From Acanthaster planci (taxonomy: Eukaryota; Echinodermata; Asteroidea; Valvatida; Acanthasteridae): a DNA stretch of 19,840 nucleotides. Under the pieces are notes generated by a model, which ran no database searches, was not told the origin of the DNA, and was given only the letters and a program-made list of their open reading frames with translations. How positions within the stretch are numbered: position 1 is the first letter of the stretch; each line of letters begins with the position of its first letter. Below, piece by piece: positions 7,393-16,379 of the stretch. The stretch spans positions 286,445 to 306,284 of the forward strand of contig NW_019091550.1 in assembly GCF_001949145.1 (NCBI RefSeq), read 5' to 3'. The position numbers and the translations under genes were made by a program.

Positions 7393-7672
7393 GCGGGTGA
7401 TGTTTAGTCGTTGAGCGCTGCACACCACATACATGTACATGTACTGAATATGACCATGTTACAGTAAGTGCATGCATGCACCAATGCTACATTGATCGCT
7501 GACCGCGGTCCGTTCCAATTTTTATCCAGTAATCCGTGCGTTGGTGCTGCTCGTATCTTCAGTTTCAGGTAGGCCTCATATTTTTGAGTCCACTTCCTCC
7601 ATGGGCGGTCCTACGGCCCGGGTATTATAATTTTTTTATACCTGTATACTTTTATTCCTTGAACAAATTTAG

Positions 7673-7748
7673 TTTTAAGATGAATGTGCAAGTTGTAGTG
7701 GTGAAAGGGAGTCCACGAAACGGCACCTCTAAATTTTATATCATGTAA
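7673..7748 (+). CDS. Possible small ORF or first exon, unrecognised
   Basis: After a possible 105-bp intron (donor CAG|GTAGGC at 7567, acceptor AACAAATTTAG at 7672) comes TTTTAAG and an ATG at 7680. That opens 22 codons reading MNVQVVVVKGSPRNGTSK, then FYIM and a stop. The VVVV.GSPR.GTS pattern loosely recalls the N-terminal flavin-binding loop of NADPH-dependent FMN reductases. The frame stops almost at once and no continuation is seen, so chance is the likelier reading. Confidence 0.15.
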
Positions 7749-7941
7749 AACTAAGTGTTTGTTTTTCAATCACTGATTTTTGCCCTTTGTGTGCATCAGA
7801 TTGTATATTTTATAAAGCAGTTGTGTTGTAAAAGAACCAAAATTTGTGTTAGTTCCATTTAATAATGATTTATTATGTCTGTTTCTGTCAAGTTTTAGGT
7901 GTAAAGCATAATGTAAATAATGTAAGATCAGAACCACTTAC

Positions 7942-8021
7942 ACTACATCAACAACTGTGTGCGGCCATCTTTGTTTGTTGTCGTGTGACATAGTCTCGTC
8001 TAAGCCTAATATCTCGCGAGA
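7942..8021 (-). promoter_or_regulatory. Putative promoter: TCTCGCGAGA and YY1-like site
   Basis: The palindrome TCTCGCGAGA (8012-8021) is the known core promoter element bound by BANP in vertebrates. About 45 bp to the left, the minus strand reads CAAAGATGGCCGC (around 7960-7973), close to the YY1 initiator motif AAGATGGCGGC. It is followed by GATGTAGT|GTAAGTGG, a consensus donor, with the last exon base at 7942. Together they look like a TATA-less promoter and a short noncoding first exon read leftward. The ATG inside the YY1 motif opens only a six-codon uORF. The next exon is not identified; the acyl-CoA dehydrogenase at 1263 is one candidate. Confidence 0.4.
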
Positions 8022-9052
8022 CTCAATCGGGTTTGGAACGATGATGTTATCTTGTAGAGCTTAAAATATTCGTCATTTGATGTATGAGTTGAGGCATTTG
8101 ACTTAAGCACCGTCAAGCAAGTTGTATTTGAAGCATAAAATTTCAGGAAGAAAAGGAAGTTGTTTTTTGTCAAAAATCGATGTTGAACTGATGCCGGACA
8201 ACCCTTTTGTACTCGGGTGCTGTTGCGCAACTGTGCACGTGTGGCGTATGCATGTGCATCAGATCGGAGCAAGATGCAAATAACAAGTGCATAAACCACA
8301 CATGTTGTTTCAAACAGATGTCATCACAAGACCCTGTCAAACACAAACAGACTTAAAATGACACCTAACAGACATGGTCCCCCATTCTTGTAGCTATTTA
8401 TTGATGGCAAAATATCACATCAAACTATGCTTCAGTGATCTTTCACATATCACTAAAAATTTCAAGCCCAACTCAACTGTCCTGTTACTGTATACATGTA
8501 CATGTATCCTGTGTTTATTATTGATAAAGTTTTCCAACACGATCAGTCCATAATAAAAGATATTGTTTACTTAACACTTTCTCTGTGACTTAAATGTAAC
8601 TACACATCTTTGTCCAACTTTGGCAAGTCTGGAAGTGGAACCGATGAGGAACAAGATTCCATGTGGTTCAAATACATTGTTGAAAATAAAACTTGTGTCC
8701 ATCCCAAAACGTGACTGACTAATTACATGTACACATAATTTCAATATCAAAAAAATTCATAACTTCACTATACTTACAGCTATTGAGCTATATTTTATAC
8801 CATTGAATTTCTTTTGAAATTCTCTTTTCAATAGTATTAAATTTATGAGGCTCAAACAAAAAACCTGAAAAGTGCTGGACTCCCTAATTTATTTACTTTA
8901 TACACAATGTGATGTGGAGTGGCAGGTCTTTGGCCTCAGTGATTGTTATTGCTTTTGCCTCTCCATTATGTCTTGTATGTGATGAAAAAGAATTGGCATG
9001 AATAAATAATGATAATAATAATCAAGTCCTTACAATAGGCCTAGGCTAAGTA
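8022..9052. other. No gene established
   Basis: About 1 kb, AT-rich. On the minus strand a strong acceptor-like stretch (CCTCATCGGTTCCACTTCCAG) ends near 8630. It is followed by a short frame PKLDKDV and a stop, which could be a terminal exon; nothing else supports it. An AATGATAATAATAATAAT-like microsatellite lies near 9007. Confidence 0.3.
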
Positions 9053-9183
9053 TAGGCCTGCAGTCATGGCAGTGATATAGATATACCCCCAGAACTGTGT
9101 GGGGTCCGATGTCCCCTCCGCTCGTAGCAGAGTGGATATCGTTCCCACAGTTCTGGGGGTAATATCGATATACTGTAGGCCTA
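9053..9183. repeat. Interrupted hairpin sharing ends with the MITE family
   Basis: Perfect 16-bp arms TACCCCCAGAACTGTG (9084-9099) and CACAGTTCTGGGGGTA (9146-9161), with GGG/CCC extending inward past one bulge. Outer arms are TAGGCCTGCAG (9053-9063) and CTGTAGGCCTA (9173-9183), agreeing at 10 of 11. The right half resembles the outer end of the element at 4404-5067 (ACAGTTCTGGGAGTAA...CAGTAGACCT). This may be a minimal relative made of two ends facing each other. Confidence 0.75.
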
Positions 9184-9350
9184 CGAACAACACAAATTTC
9201 CCCTTAAAATATCATAACACTCACAAAGTGGTAATATGTCCTAAAAAGTGAAATATACTCTGATATACATGTAGCTTAGAAAATTCCAGAGTATTTACCT
9301 AGAAAAACACTTTTAGACAAGTCTCATGGGTTTTATGCACAGGCAAAGGA

Positions 9351-9378
9351 ATGCCCCTGTCACGTATGACAGGGGCAT
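9351..9378. repeat. Perfect 12-bp hairpin with 4-base loop
   Basis: ATGCCCCTGTCA (9351-9362), loop CGTA, TGACAGGGGCAT (9367-9378). It is an isolated GC-rich stem in AT-rich DNA. No T-run follows, so it is not a terminator, and its function is unknown. Confidence 0.9.
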
Positions 9379-9912
9379 CAATTATCAAGTGTTATCCATG
9401 TATGGAACTTTTTCTGAGTTTTTTGCTACCCATAGTTAATTGATTCTTGCTAATCTATTTTATGTGATGTGATTTTTATGAAATTTGTATTGTATGCATT
9501 TTATGTAATTTTATTGCACGGATTTTTCCAATGGTATAATTTCTTTTTTAATTTGTTTTTTTAATGGGGCCTTGTCATGTTTATTAAATCAGGCCATGAA
9601 AATAGAAGTTGTGGGGATTGTATATTTGGGGATCCCCCGTTTTTTTTGTCATTTTTACCCTTGTAAAATTGGTCAGTCCTCCCAAAACCCAAAGGCAACT
9701 TTCTCTTTATTGCGCTGACCCTATTTCTTTGACATTTCAAATTTTAAATTCTAAGAAAATGTGACTTTCTTACTGCTGAACCAGCCATGCAAATTTGAAT
9801 CCACCCTGTGTCATGTGTTAAAACACTCACACTTCCCCTTGTAATTTCCCTCAACACTCAGCACCCCCCTACCCTTTTTTTCCCCACAACATAACCCTAC
9901 AGTTATTGAGCA
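9379..9912. other. No feature recognised
   Basis: About 530 bp of T-rich sequence with T8 runs. No exon or repeat is supported, apart from a short match near 9890 (AACCCTACAGTT) to the outer end of the MITE-like family. Confidence 0.4.
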
Positions 9913-10270
9913 TGATATTGTTATGCCCCAACTATAGCATCCCAACTGTAGTTGGACCCGTCCCAACTCGCTACAGTTGGGTCGATCCTACTACAGCGGA
10001 GAGGTCCTGTGTGCATGATGTGCCCAGCATGTGCCAAAGTCAAATTATTTACCAATGTCATGTCATTGGTCATAGGGCTAGATGAACAGATGAAGTGCCA
10101 CATTTTATATGAATTGTGTCAAGTGTGAAACACATTGACTTGGATAATGTTGAGACATTTCCCACAGACATTACTCAACAATAGTTGGGCCAGCCCAACT
10201 GCAACACTACAGTTGGAACTGTTCCAACTATAGTTGGGACTTATGCTGTAGTTGGGGCGTAACAATATCA
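9913..10270 (-). mobile_element. MITE-like element, copy B
   Basis: Terminal inverted repeats of 28 bp (9913-9940 and 10243-10270) agree at 26 of 28 positions; the left end reads TGATATTGTTATGCCCCAAC. Inside each end are alternating CAACT/AGTTG palindromes. The reverse complement of the interior matches 4715-5022 of copy A, including ACACTTGACACAATTCAT and GACTTTGGCACATGCTGGG. It is 358 bp, noncoding and has no target duplication that I can see. Its cleaner ends make it the better reference for the family. Confidence 0.85.
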
Positions 10271-10900
10271 CACATGTTGTCATGTACTTAGGTGAATCCA
10301 ACAGCTACATGCTGGTCTACTTTCCATTATAGGAACAGGGTCCCCAAATACATGTGCATGTTTACATGTACATGTACAATATTTACCTGAAGTTGTAAAT
10401 TTGCATCCTAGCAGTTTCATAAACACATGAGTCATTTTTTTCATTCTTTGTTATTCATTGTTTTATTTCAACCTCTTAGTACTGACACTTTTCAAGTATA
10501 ACACTGCCAAACTACAACCAAAAGCCATGCTAAGGGATAAGCTATGTACATGTATGTGCATGTAGACTGCCCTTCATCAGCTCATGGATCAGGTCAAATA
10601 GGGATCATCACAACAAAAAAGACCCACAATAAAACGTGTATTAAACGTGAAAGCCAATCCGACACGTGGGTCAGCCATACATGTACATACATGTAGCTCA
10701 AGCAGACACCTGGACATACTGGTATGAAAGCCATTTAAACTGAGCTAAGTATAGATGAAATGCATAAATATATGGTGTTTTATACAGCTGCTAAAAGTAC
10801 AAGTTTCGGAACTCTGATTTTTGTGATTTTCTGTCTTTTTCTTACAAAGAAGGAAATTTTTGTAAATAATGATTTTTTGGGCGATGGCGTCAGGACATAC
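10271..10900. other. No gene established
   Basis: About 630 bp. It holds TACATGTACATGTA motifs (10363-10378, 10677-10695) and an ACACGTGGG E-box near 10660. No exon is supported. Confidence 0.4.
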
Positions 10901-10936
10901 CTGGGTTGGATGCAAATCTACAACTACTGTTCTCAT
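10901..10936 (-). CDS. Possible short exon, unrecognised
   Basis: The minus strand reads GCCATGAGAACAG, which opens twelve codons MRTVVVDLHPTQ and runs straight into a strong donor, CCCAG|GTATGTCC. An acceptor-like TTTATTAG lies just upstream, so this could be a first coding exon or a 39-bp internal exon. No partner exon was found. Low confidence. Confidence 0.2.
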
Positions 10937-10975
10937 GGCCTAATAAATATGAATGCAGTGTTTTGTAATTGAAAA

Positions 10976-11483
10976 AGGGCCAATAAAAGTCTCCAGTTTC
11001 TGGTTGGGCTGGCGCCAGAGTGGTGTGGCGACGCCTTTTGTTGGCCCTCAATTTTTTTTCCCCAGAAATGATGTATATGCACATTTACCATACGTACCAC
11101 TGCTACCAACACTGAAATAGACTGGCCCCTTCACTGTTCACTGTTTAAATGCATTTTCAGCTTGTAGATGTACATAGGATAAGACCACCTTGTTTGTCTG
11201 GCGCGCAGATGTAAATGTGTAATACAGATATGACGTCATCTGAAAAAAGAGTGCCAGACTGAATATGTAGGGGCCTAGAGGGCTCCTGTACTGTACATAC
11301 TACTCAACCGTACCCCATCTAAAATACATTACAATTATGCAGTAGCAGGATTCCAGTCAATTAAGCAGGTTTGGCAGCTTTTGGACATTGTATTACGCCA
11401 AATGAAAAACTTTTTTATTTTTCCGTCATACAGGTCTATGGCATTAAGTGTGCTCACCAAAAACTGGAGACTTTTTTGGGCCT
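10976..11483. repeat. 508-bp segment bounded by inverted repeats
   Basis: The left end (10976-11003, core AAAAGTCTCCAGTTT) and the inverse of the right end (11456-11483) agree at roughly 24 of 28 positions. The left end also pairs locally: AGGGCCAATAAAAG (10976-10989) with CTTTTGTTGGCCCT (11035-11048), one mismatch. The interior has no transposase. It is a candidate non-autonomous element, though the ends are short and no target duplication is seen. Confidence 0.5.
11231..11238. promoter_or_regulatory. CRE-like palindrome TGACGTCA
   Basis: A full consensus CREB/ATF site in a locally GC-richer stretch that also has GGCGCGCAG at about 11200. No transcription start can be assigned. A chance match is possible. 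Confidence 0.3.
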
Positions 11484-11513
11484 AAGATAGCAGGTATGTA
11501 TTTTTAGGATGTT

Positions 11514-11590
11514 GGACAACTCAACTGTTTTCCAACTCGACTTGGGACAGCTCGACTGTTGAGACAACTCAACCAGTGGGACAACTCAAG
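11514..11590. repeat. Degenerate 15-17 bp minisatellite
   Basis: About five units of the type GGACAACTCAACTGTT: then TTCCAACTCGACTTG, GGACAGCTCGACTGTT, GAGACAACTCAACCAGT and GGGACAACTCAAG. Unit length and sequence drift. Confidence 0.8.
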
Positions 11591-12921
11591 CATTTACATG
11601 TACATGTACCAAGTCGTCCGTTATGACAACATGACTGTTCAAGGCATGTACATGACTGAGTTTGGGGCATTTAACACAGAATGCAGATCTTGTGTTTGGA
11701 CAAATTTGCATGCGTTGCTTCACTCGTTACTACTCGACTCACCAGGCATGGCATTCATAGGGACCCAATGACGCAGCATGTACTGGAATGGTGGATGGTG
11801 TATCGGCTGCCCTAACTAGAGCATTGCGTAGCCGTAACGGCAATGCGGCGTACACATACGTTGGTGCAACGCACAGTCCGTGGTGCACAGGTGCCTTAGC
11901 TGCACTGTACCGATGATCAGTTGCTAGTCTGTCAGTATGGGACCTGGGAGATGGTAAATCTGTCCTCCAGTCCTTTCTCTCGTTTTTTTAATTTGGGGTG
12001 ACTGTAAAGTGCACTTGTGTACTCATTATGAGTCAACTCGTTTCAATTGACAAGTGGGTCATTCCATTGGGTTGGGGAGCAAAGTGTGATATAATAGTGA
12101 AATTTTAGAAGTTTTCAAAAAGTTCATCTTTCATAGTTTTCAGATATAAAATTATCAATAATTTTAAATTCATAAAACAATTGAGTGTGGATTGTGTACA
12201 CACAATTAGTTAGTGCACCATACATGTATACTTGAAGACTGTGTCACATAAAGTGCAGCCGTAACGTTGACACCAAAATTGATACTTTAACAGTATCCAG
12301 TTATTCAGTTAAACAATTTTTATGCACATATATACTTTGAAGTGATGCTTTTAGGAGATCCCTTTACAAGGATTAACTTTTTATGGATTGAAAAAGACTC
12401 AAAACAAAACATGAGACAACACAAATGTTCTTGTACAGTTACAACTTGAATAAAAGTGCCATTTTTATATTTGAAAGTTGTCCTACAAACACAACGATCT
12501 CAAGGAATGCAACTGATGAGATGTGCTTAATTTACAGACCATAGACTTCCATCTGCAAAGGATTTATAATCTCTTAAGACTTAAATCTTGAAGATTGGAA
12601 GGTGTTAATAAACTATTGCGGATTAGTGGATGTATGGGTACTAGTAACATTGGCACCCATTGTACCAGTATCTTACATCCAAATCTTCTCACCACAAAGG
12701 TCAAGCGGTCAAAATGAATACAAACACAAGACAATAAAAACTTTGCAATTTTAGAATCAGTGTTGATTCTATCAATTGTGTAGTAAGAGTGTGGTACTAA
12801 GACTGAGTTGGCCTAAGCTAAATTCTTTCTCGTGACATTGAGAAATTATGATTATTTTCTGGTACCTTAAGCCTGTCAGTATGTTAATACATGTAGTTGT
12901 CTTTTCTCTCTGTACATGTAG
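11591..12921. other. No gene established; one GC-richer patch
   Basis: About 1.3 kb. At 11770-11920 GC rises and an open frame of about 50 codons without an ATG-led match contains ALTRALRSRNGNAAYTYVG. The DNA there also has an inverted GCATTGC...GGCAATGC (about 11821-11846). It is not recognised and has no splice sites that fit. The rest is AT-rich and featureless. Confidence 0.35.
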
Positions 12922-13047
12922 GAGATTGGATCCAGATGTAGACAAATTAAACCAACTCTGAATATGAGCACTTTACAAGCATTGCAGCTATCCAGAAAAG
13001 GTGGTCATGTGTATGACAGTGGCTGGTATAAAGATGGACGAGTGTAT
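12922..13047 (+). CDS. Unrecognised coiled-coil protein gene, exon A
   Basis: The exon follows a pyrimidine-rich acceptor (CTTTTCTCTCTGTACATGTAG) and ends at a consensus donor, GTGTAT|GTAAGT, in phase 0. From an ATG at 12964 (A at -3) it encodes 28 residues: MSTLQALQLSRKGGHVYDSG and then WYKDGRVY. The frame is also open back to the acceptor (14 more residues, EIGSRCRQIKPTLN). The exon may therefore be internal, with the true start further upstream; no earlier coding exon was found. The aromatic, glycine-rich end (GGHVYDSGWYKDGRVY) is distinctive, but I cannot assign a family. It joins exon B to read GRVY|ETLVN. Confidence 0.68.
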
Positions 13048-13488
13048 GTAAGTATAAGTTTCATGTGAGTTGTCCAGGCCCATCTTTCTGAAGTGCCATT
13101 TTAGTACTTTGCCAAACTCCTACCAGATTTTGACTATTGACTATTTTAAAGATGCAGTACAGGAGTCCAAAATTAACTTCAATATTCACCGTACTTGCAC
13201 ACAACTCTACAGCTGCACATAGACAAAAAACTGATGTCGCAGGAAGATTTCTACAAGTTAATTCCCAGAACTTGATTTGTTGTCTATATGTATTTTTTGT
13301 GTTCACTGATTTAATTCAAGGTTAAATTGCTTGTCTTTGACAATTGGCCCAATGCAGACTCGACATGATATGACCTGTAAAGGTTTCATGGTGTCCATGG
13401 GAGATAACTGGTATTGTTAGAAAATGATACCAGCCAATATATCAGTACTCGGGTCATTTGCACGTGTATGCATGACCATGCACAGAAT

Positions 13489-13523
13489 GACGTGCCACTC
13501 GCTACATGTGTATGTGGCACGTC
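13489..13523. repeat. Perfect 10-bp inverted repeat
   Basis: GACGTGCCAC (13489-13498) and GTGGCACGTC (13514-13523) around a 15-base loop holding ACATGTGTATG. Each arm contains TGACGTG or its near relative, a bZIP-type half site. Intronic; function unknown. Confidence 0.85.
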
Positions 13524-14015
13524 GCATTATAGCAGGCAATTATGGCTGGAATTTACGGTAAACTCGGAAGTGGTGTGCCGTTGATATGAAACACAAGTCA
13601 TAAAATGTGATGAAAGTTTTGAAAATGTGGCAGTGTTCCTGAAATGACTACTGTCCTGCTGGGCAATCGTTTTGGGAGAATGCAGTAGCCCGATGAATTT
13701 TTCGGTGGCCCCCGGCCAGTGAACCACCGTTAATTTCGACCCCTGCAGTACCTGTTTATGTACAAGAAGAGTTTCTGTGAGAAGACTTGCAAGTTGATTC
13801 CCTCCTCCCAAGCCCTTGTTCAGGCCCACCCCTCCCCCAAGAATGCACTTAAGTTTTTTCAGAGAAGGATTTTTTTCCCTCTCCGAGTGTGTCATAAGTC
13901 GTGTTTGCCTGAAAACTCTGAACGATTCCTAGGAATTTTCGACCAAAATCGTAAATGTTCTTAACAACTAATCTCCCAAAATTTCCATGTTTAAGCATGC
14001 TGGTTCCCCCAGAGC

Positions 14016-14130
14016 GGTCTTGAGACCGGATTTTGGCAGTCTCGGTCTCGATTTTAGTCTTGATAACCAATGGTCTCAGTCTTGATCTCGGTCTCGGATA
14101 TTAGAGGACTCAATATTTTCCCTGGTCTCA
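14016..14130. repeat. Degenerate GGTCTC/GTCTTGA repeat
   Basis: Starts with the 12-bp palindrome GGTCTTGAGACC (14016-14027). It continues with AGTCTCGGTCTCGAT, AGTCTTGAT, GGTCTCAGTCTTGATCTCGG and TCTCGG, and ends near GGTCTCAAAAA. Simple GAGACC-type repeats of this kind are common in animal genomes. Confidence 0.75.
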
Positions 14131-14424
14131 AAAATCGACACCATATTATGCACCACCTACATGTACATGTAATTCACAGGTTTGTTGCTGATCAAAGTGG
14201 TTGCGATGGTCTCGAATAGAGTGGAAATCAATGCCCATGCATTAACATTAGGAAAGAAAAGCTAGCAACATGTACAGTACATGTACTTCATGTTTTCAAC
14301 CACTGATTTACCGATGTGCATGTGCGAAGTATGACCCTGACACAAAAGTACATGTACATCTTGAAATACATGTAGTTTGCAGTACCCGCTGCTACATTTG
14401 ACTCAGACTGGCCAGCCAACCCCA

Positions 14425-14640
14425 GCAAGCTCAGTGGTTGAATGGTTAAGACATCTGTATTAGTAAGGAGGAGGTCGTGGGTTTGAGTCCCCCTCAAGTA
14501 AGTTTGTGAACTTTTTCGCAAGCTCTCCGACAAGCACTAAGTATACAGTGTTTATGAATTTACATCGGGTAAGGACAAAACCCGTAGTTAGAATTAGAAT
14601 GGCATGAATGTTGTGTGTGGTTTGAGCTTCAGACCATATA
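14425..14640 (+). mobile_element. tRNA-derived SINE
   Basis: Contains an A-box-like AGCTCAGTGGTTGAATGGTTAAGAC (about 14428-14452) and a B box GGTTTGAGTCC (14480-14490), spaced as in a tRNA gene. There is no clean acceptor stem and no complete cloverleaf. The tRNA-like head is followed by about 150 bp of unrelated body. The antisense frame reads GDSNPRPPPY, a peptide often seen where such SINE heads are mis-translated. The 3' end and target duplications are not clear, so the borders are approximate. Confidence 0.75.
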
Positions 14641-16379
14641 CGTGTACATGTACATAGTATCTGTATGACATCGTTGAAATGCATGAATGCGTTGTGCATG
14701 TACACAACACAAGACAGACAGTGAGAGTAAGCAGTGAACATATTCATGAACACATGTACGCTGCTTGTTGGCGAAATGCATGTGTTCATGGCTTTCTAAA
14801 AGCTTCCACTTGCCACTGGTACAAATGTATGTCACATCATTCCAAGCTCTGTTATATTCTAGAACATTCCCTTATAGACTAAATTTTTGGGGATGATGCA
14901 ATCATTGTCAGTTAAAGAGGTACTAAAGGCTTCAATTTTTGACGTGTAGGGTTTTGGAGACAGATTGGCTACCCGAAAACTAATATACATGTACGTGTAC
15001 ATATACAATGAATTCAATGGCCAAACATTAAAACAAGAGAAATAAAAGACATTCTCTTTCCACAACCAACTGGACGGATTTCGGAAACACACAAGGTCAA
15101 ATTTGGTGTATGTTTTGGTTTGATGATGTAACGGGGGAAATGCTCAACATCCATCCATGAAGATACATGTAAGCTGGCTTTGTTTTACCCCACATGCAGC
15201 AAAATAACATGTAGAAAATAAACAGTAATATTAGACATTAAATGTTAAGATGCATAAACCTAAAATCTTACTCTCTGGTCAAAATAATTGTGAGATTTGT
15301 TTTGAAATAAAGGAGTTTGTGACATTGAAGGTATAGCAGAAGGTAATATACATGTATTTGCTTGGCATACATGTTAATTAATGCATGTGCACTTGTGTTC
15401 ACCTACAGTGACATCAGACTATTGATACACCGTGGGGAATAATGTGGTCAGTGTAGGAGTAACCAGACATGTATCAGATGGTCGTTCATGTACATGATAT
15501 GTATCTGCCCCGAACTGAAGTGCACCCCCAATCGCTGAAAGAAAGACAGGTGGTTACAAGCAGGTTCTTGCACGTATTCTGCATGTACGCAAAGGCCATG
15601 CAAGCCAGAATAAATTACATGTAGTTACCCAGCATACTCAGCATGCTCTGCGTCAAACGCGCATATATTTGTGCACCTATGCGGTGAGTACCAAAGAAAG
15701 CACACCCTCTTTTGTTCGGCTTGTTCAGCTGCGCCACAAGCAATCAGTGACGTTTATCTATTGCTTTCCTAGATTCAAATTTCCTCTTAAGATGCTGGAT
15801 ATTTGTCTGAGCAGTCCTTCAAAAATCCTTGGCATATTACTTATTTGTGACTTCTCAAAAGGTTTAAGATCTACCCTTATTGTGTTGAGCATTATCTGGG
15901 AACAATCAATTCAACACACAATTGCATGGAAACCTGGGGAACTCCAAGTCTCAGTTTACAAGATTCCTGTTCAAAACTACAAACTGCGTAAGACTGGGGT
16001 ATGTTTAGTTTGTGACAAATATGCAACCAATCATGCACTTAAACTGGATGGATGGAACAACCAATGTAGGTGTGTTGGTGGATAAGAACCATGCAAGAAC
16101 ATTGCATTGTGTGCCTCTACTGTGCGAGTTACATAAACTTGCACCTTACACATGTAGCGTTTATAGCCATTGCTCCCCCAACATTTCAGGGTCACTCAAA
16201 GACTGGCATATCATTAATACATAATGAGTGTTTCTGAAATGAGCAAAAAAGCATGTCATTGGAGCCCATGTTTTGACGTCTTTTCACCATAAATGGGAAA
16301 CTTTTCTATTTTTCATGTTAATTTTGAAAGGTAGTCTTATCACCTGTTGTGAAAACTTGTAAATAGGAAGAAAAGGGTT

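Noticed and set aside
9351-9378. Rho-independent terminator
   Set aside because: No T-run follows the stem and the context is eukaryotic.
14428-14495. Possible functional tRNA gene
   Set aside because: A and B boxes are present but no acceptor stem pairing or proper cloverleaf; the flanking body fits a tRNA-derived SINE.
14288-14533. Minus-strand ORF with LRGTQTHDLLLTN
   Set aside because: It is the antisense of the SINE head, a common spurious translation.
15669-16085. 138-codon plus-strand ORF containing ICDFSKGL, which recalls an RT motif
   Set aside because: Only that short stretch resembles RT; flanking residues do not, and there are no other RT blocks or splice borders.
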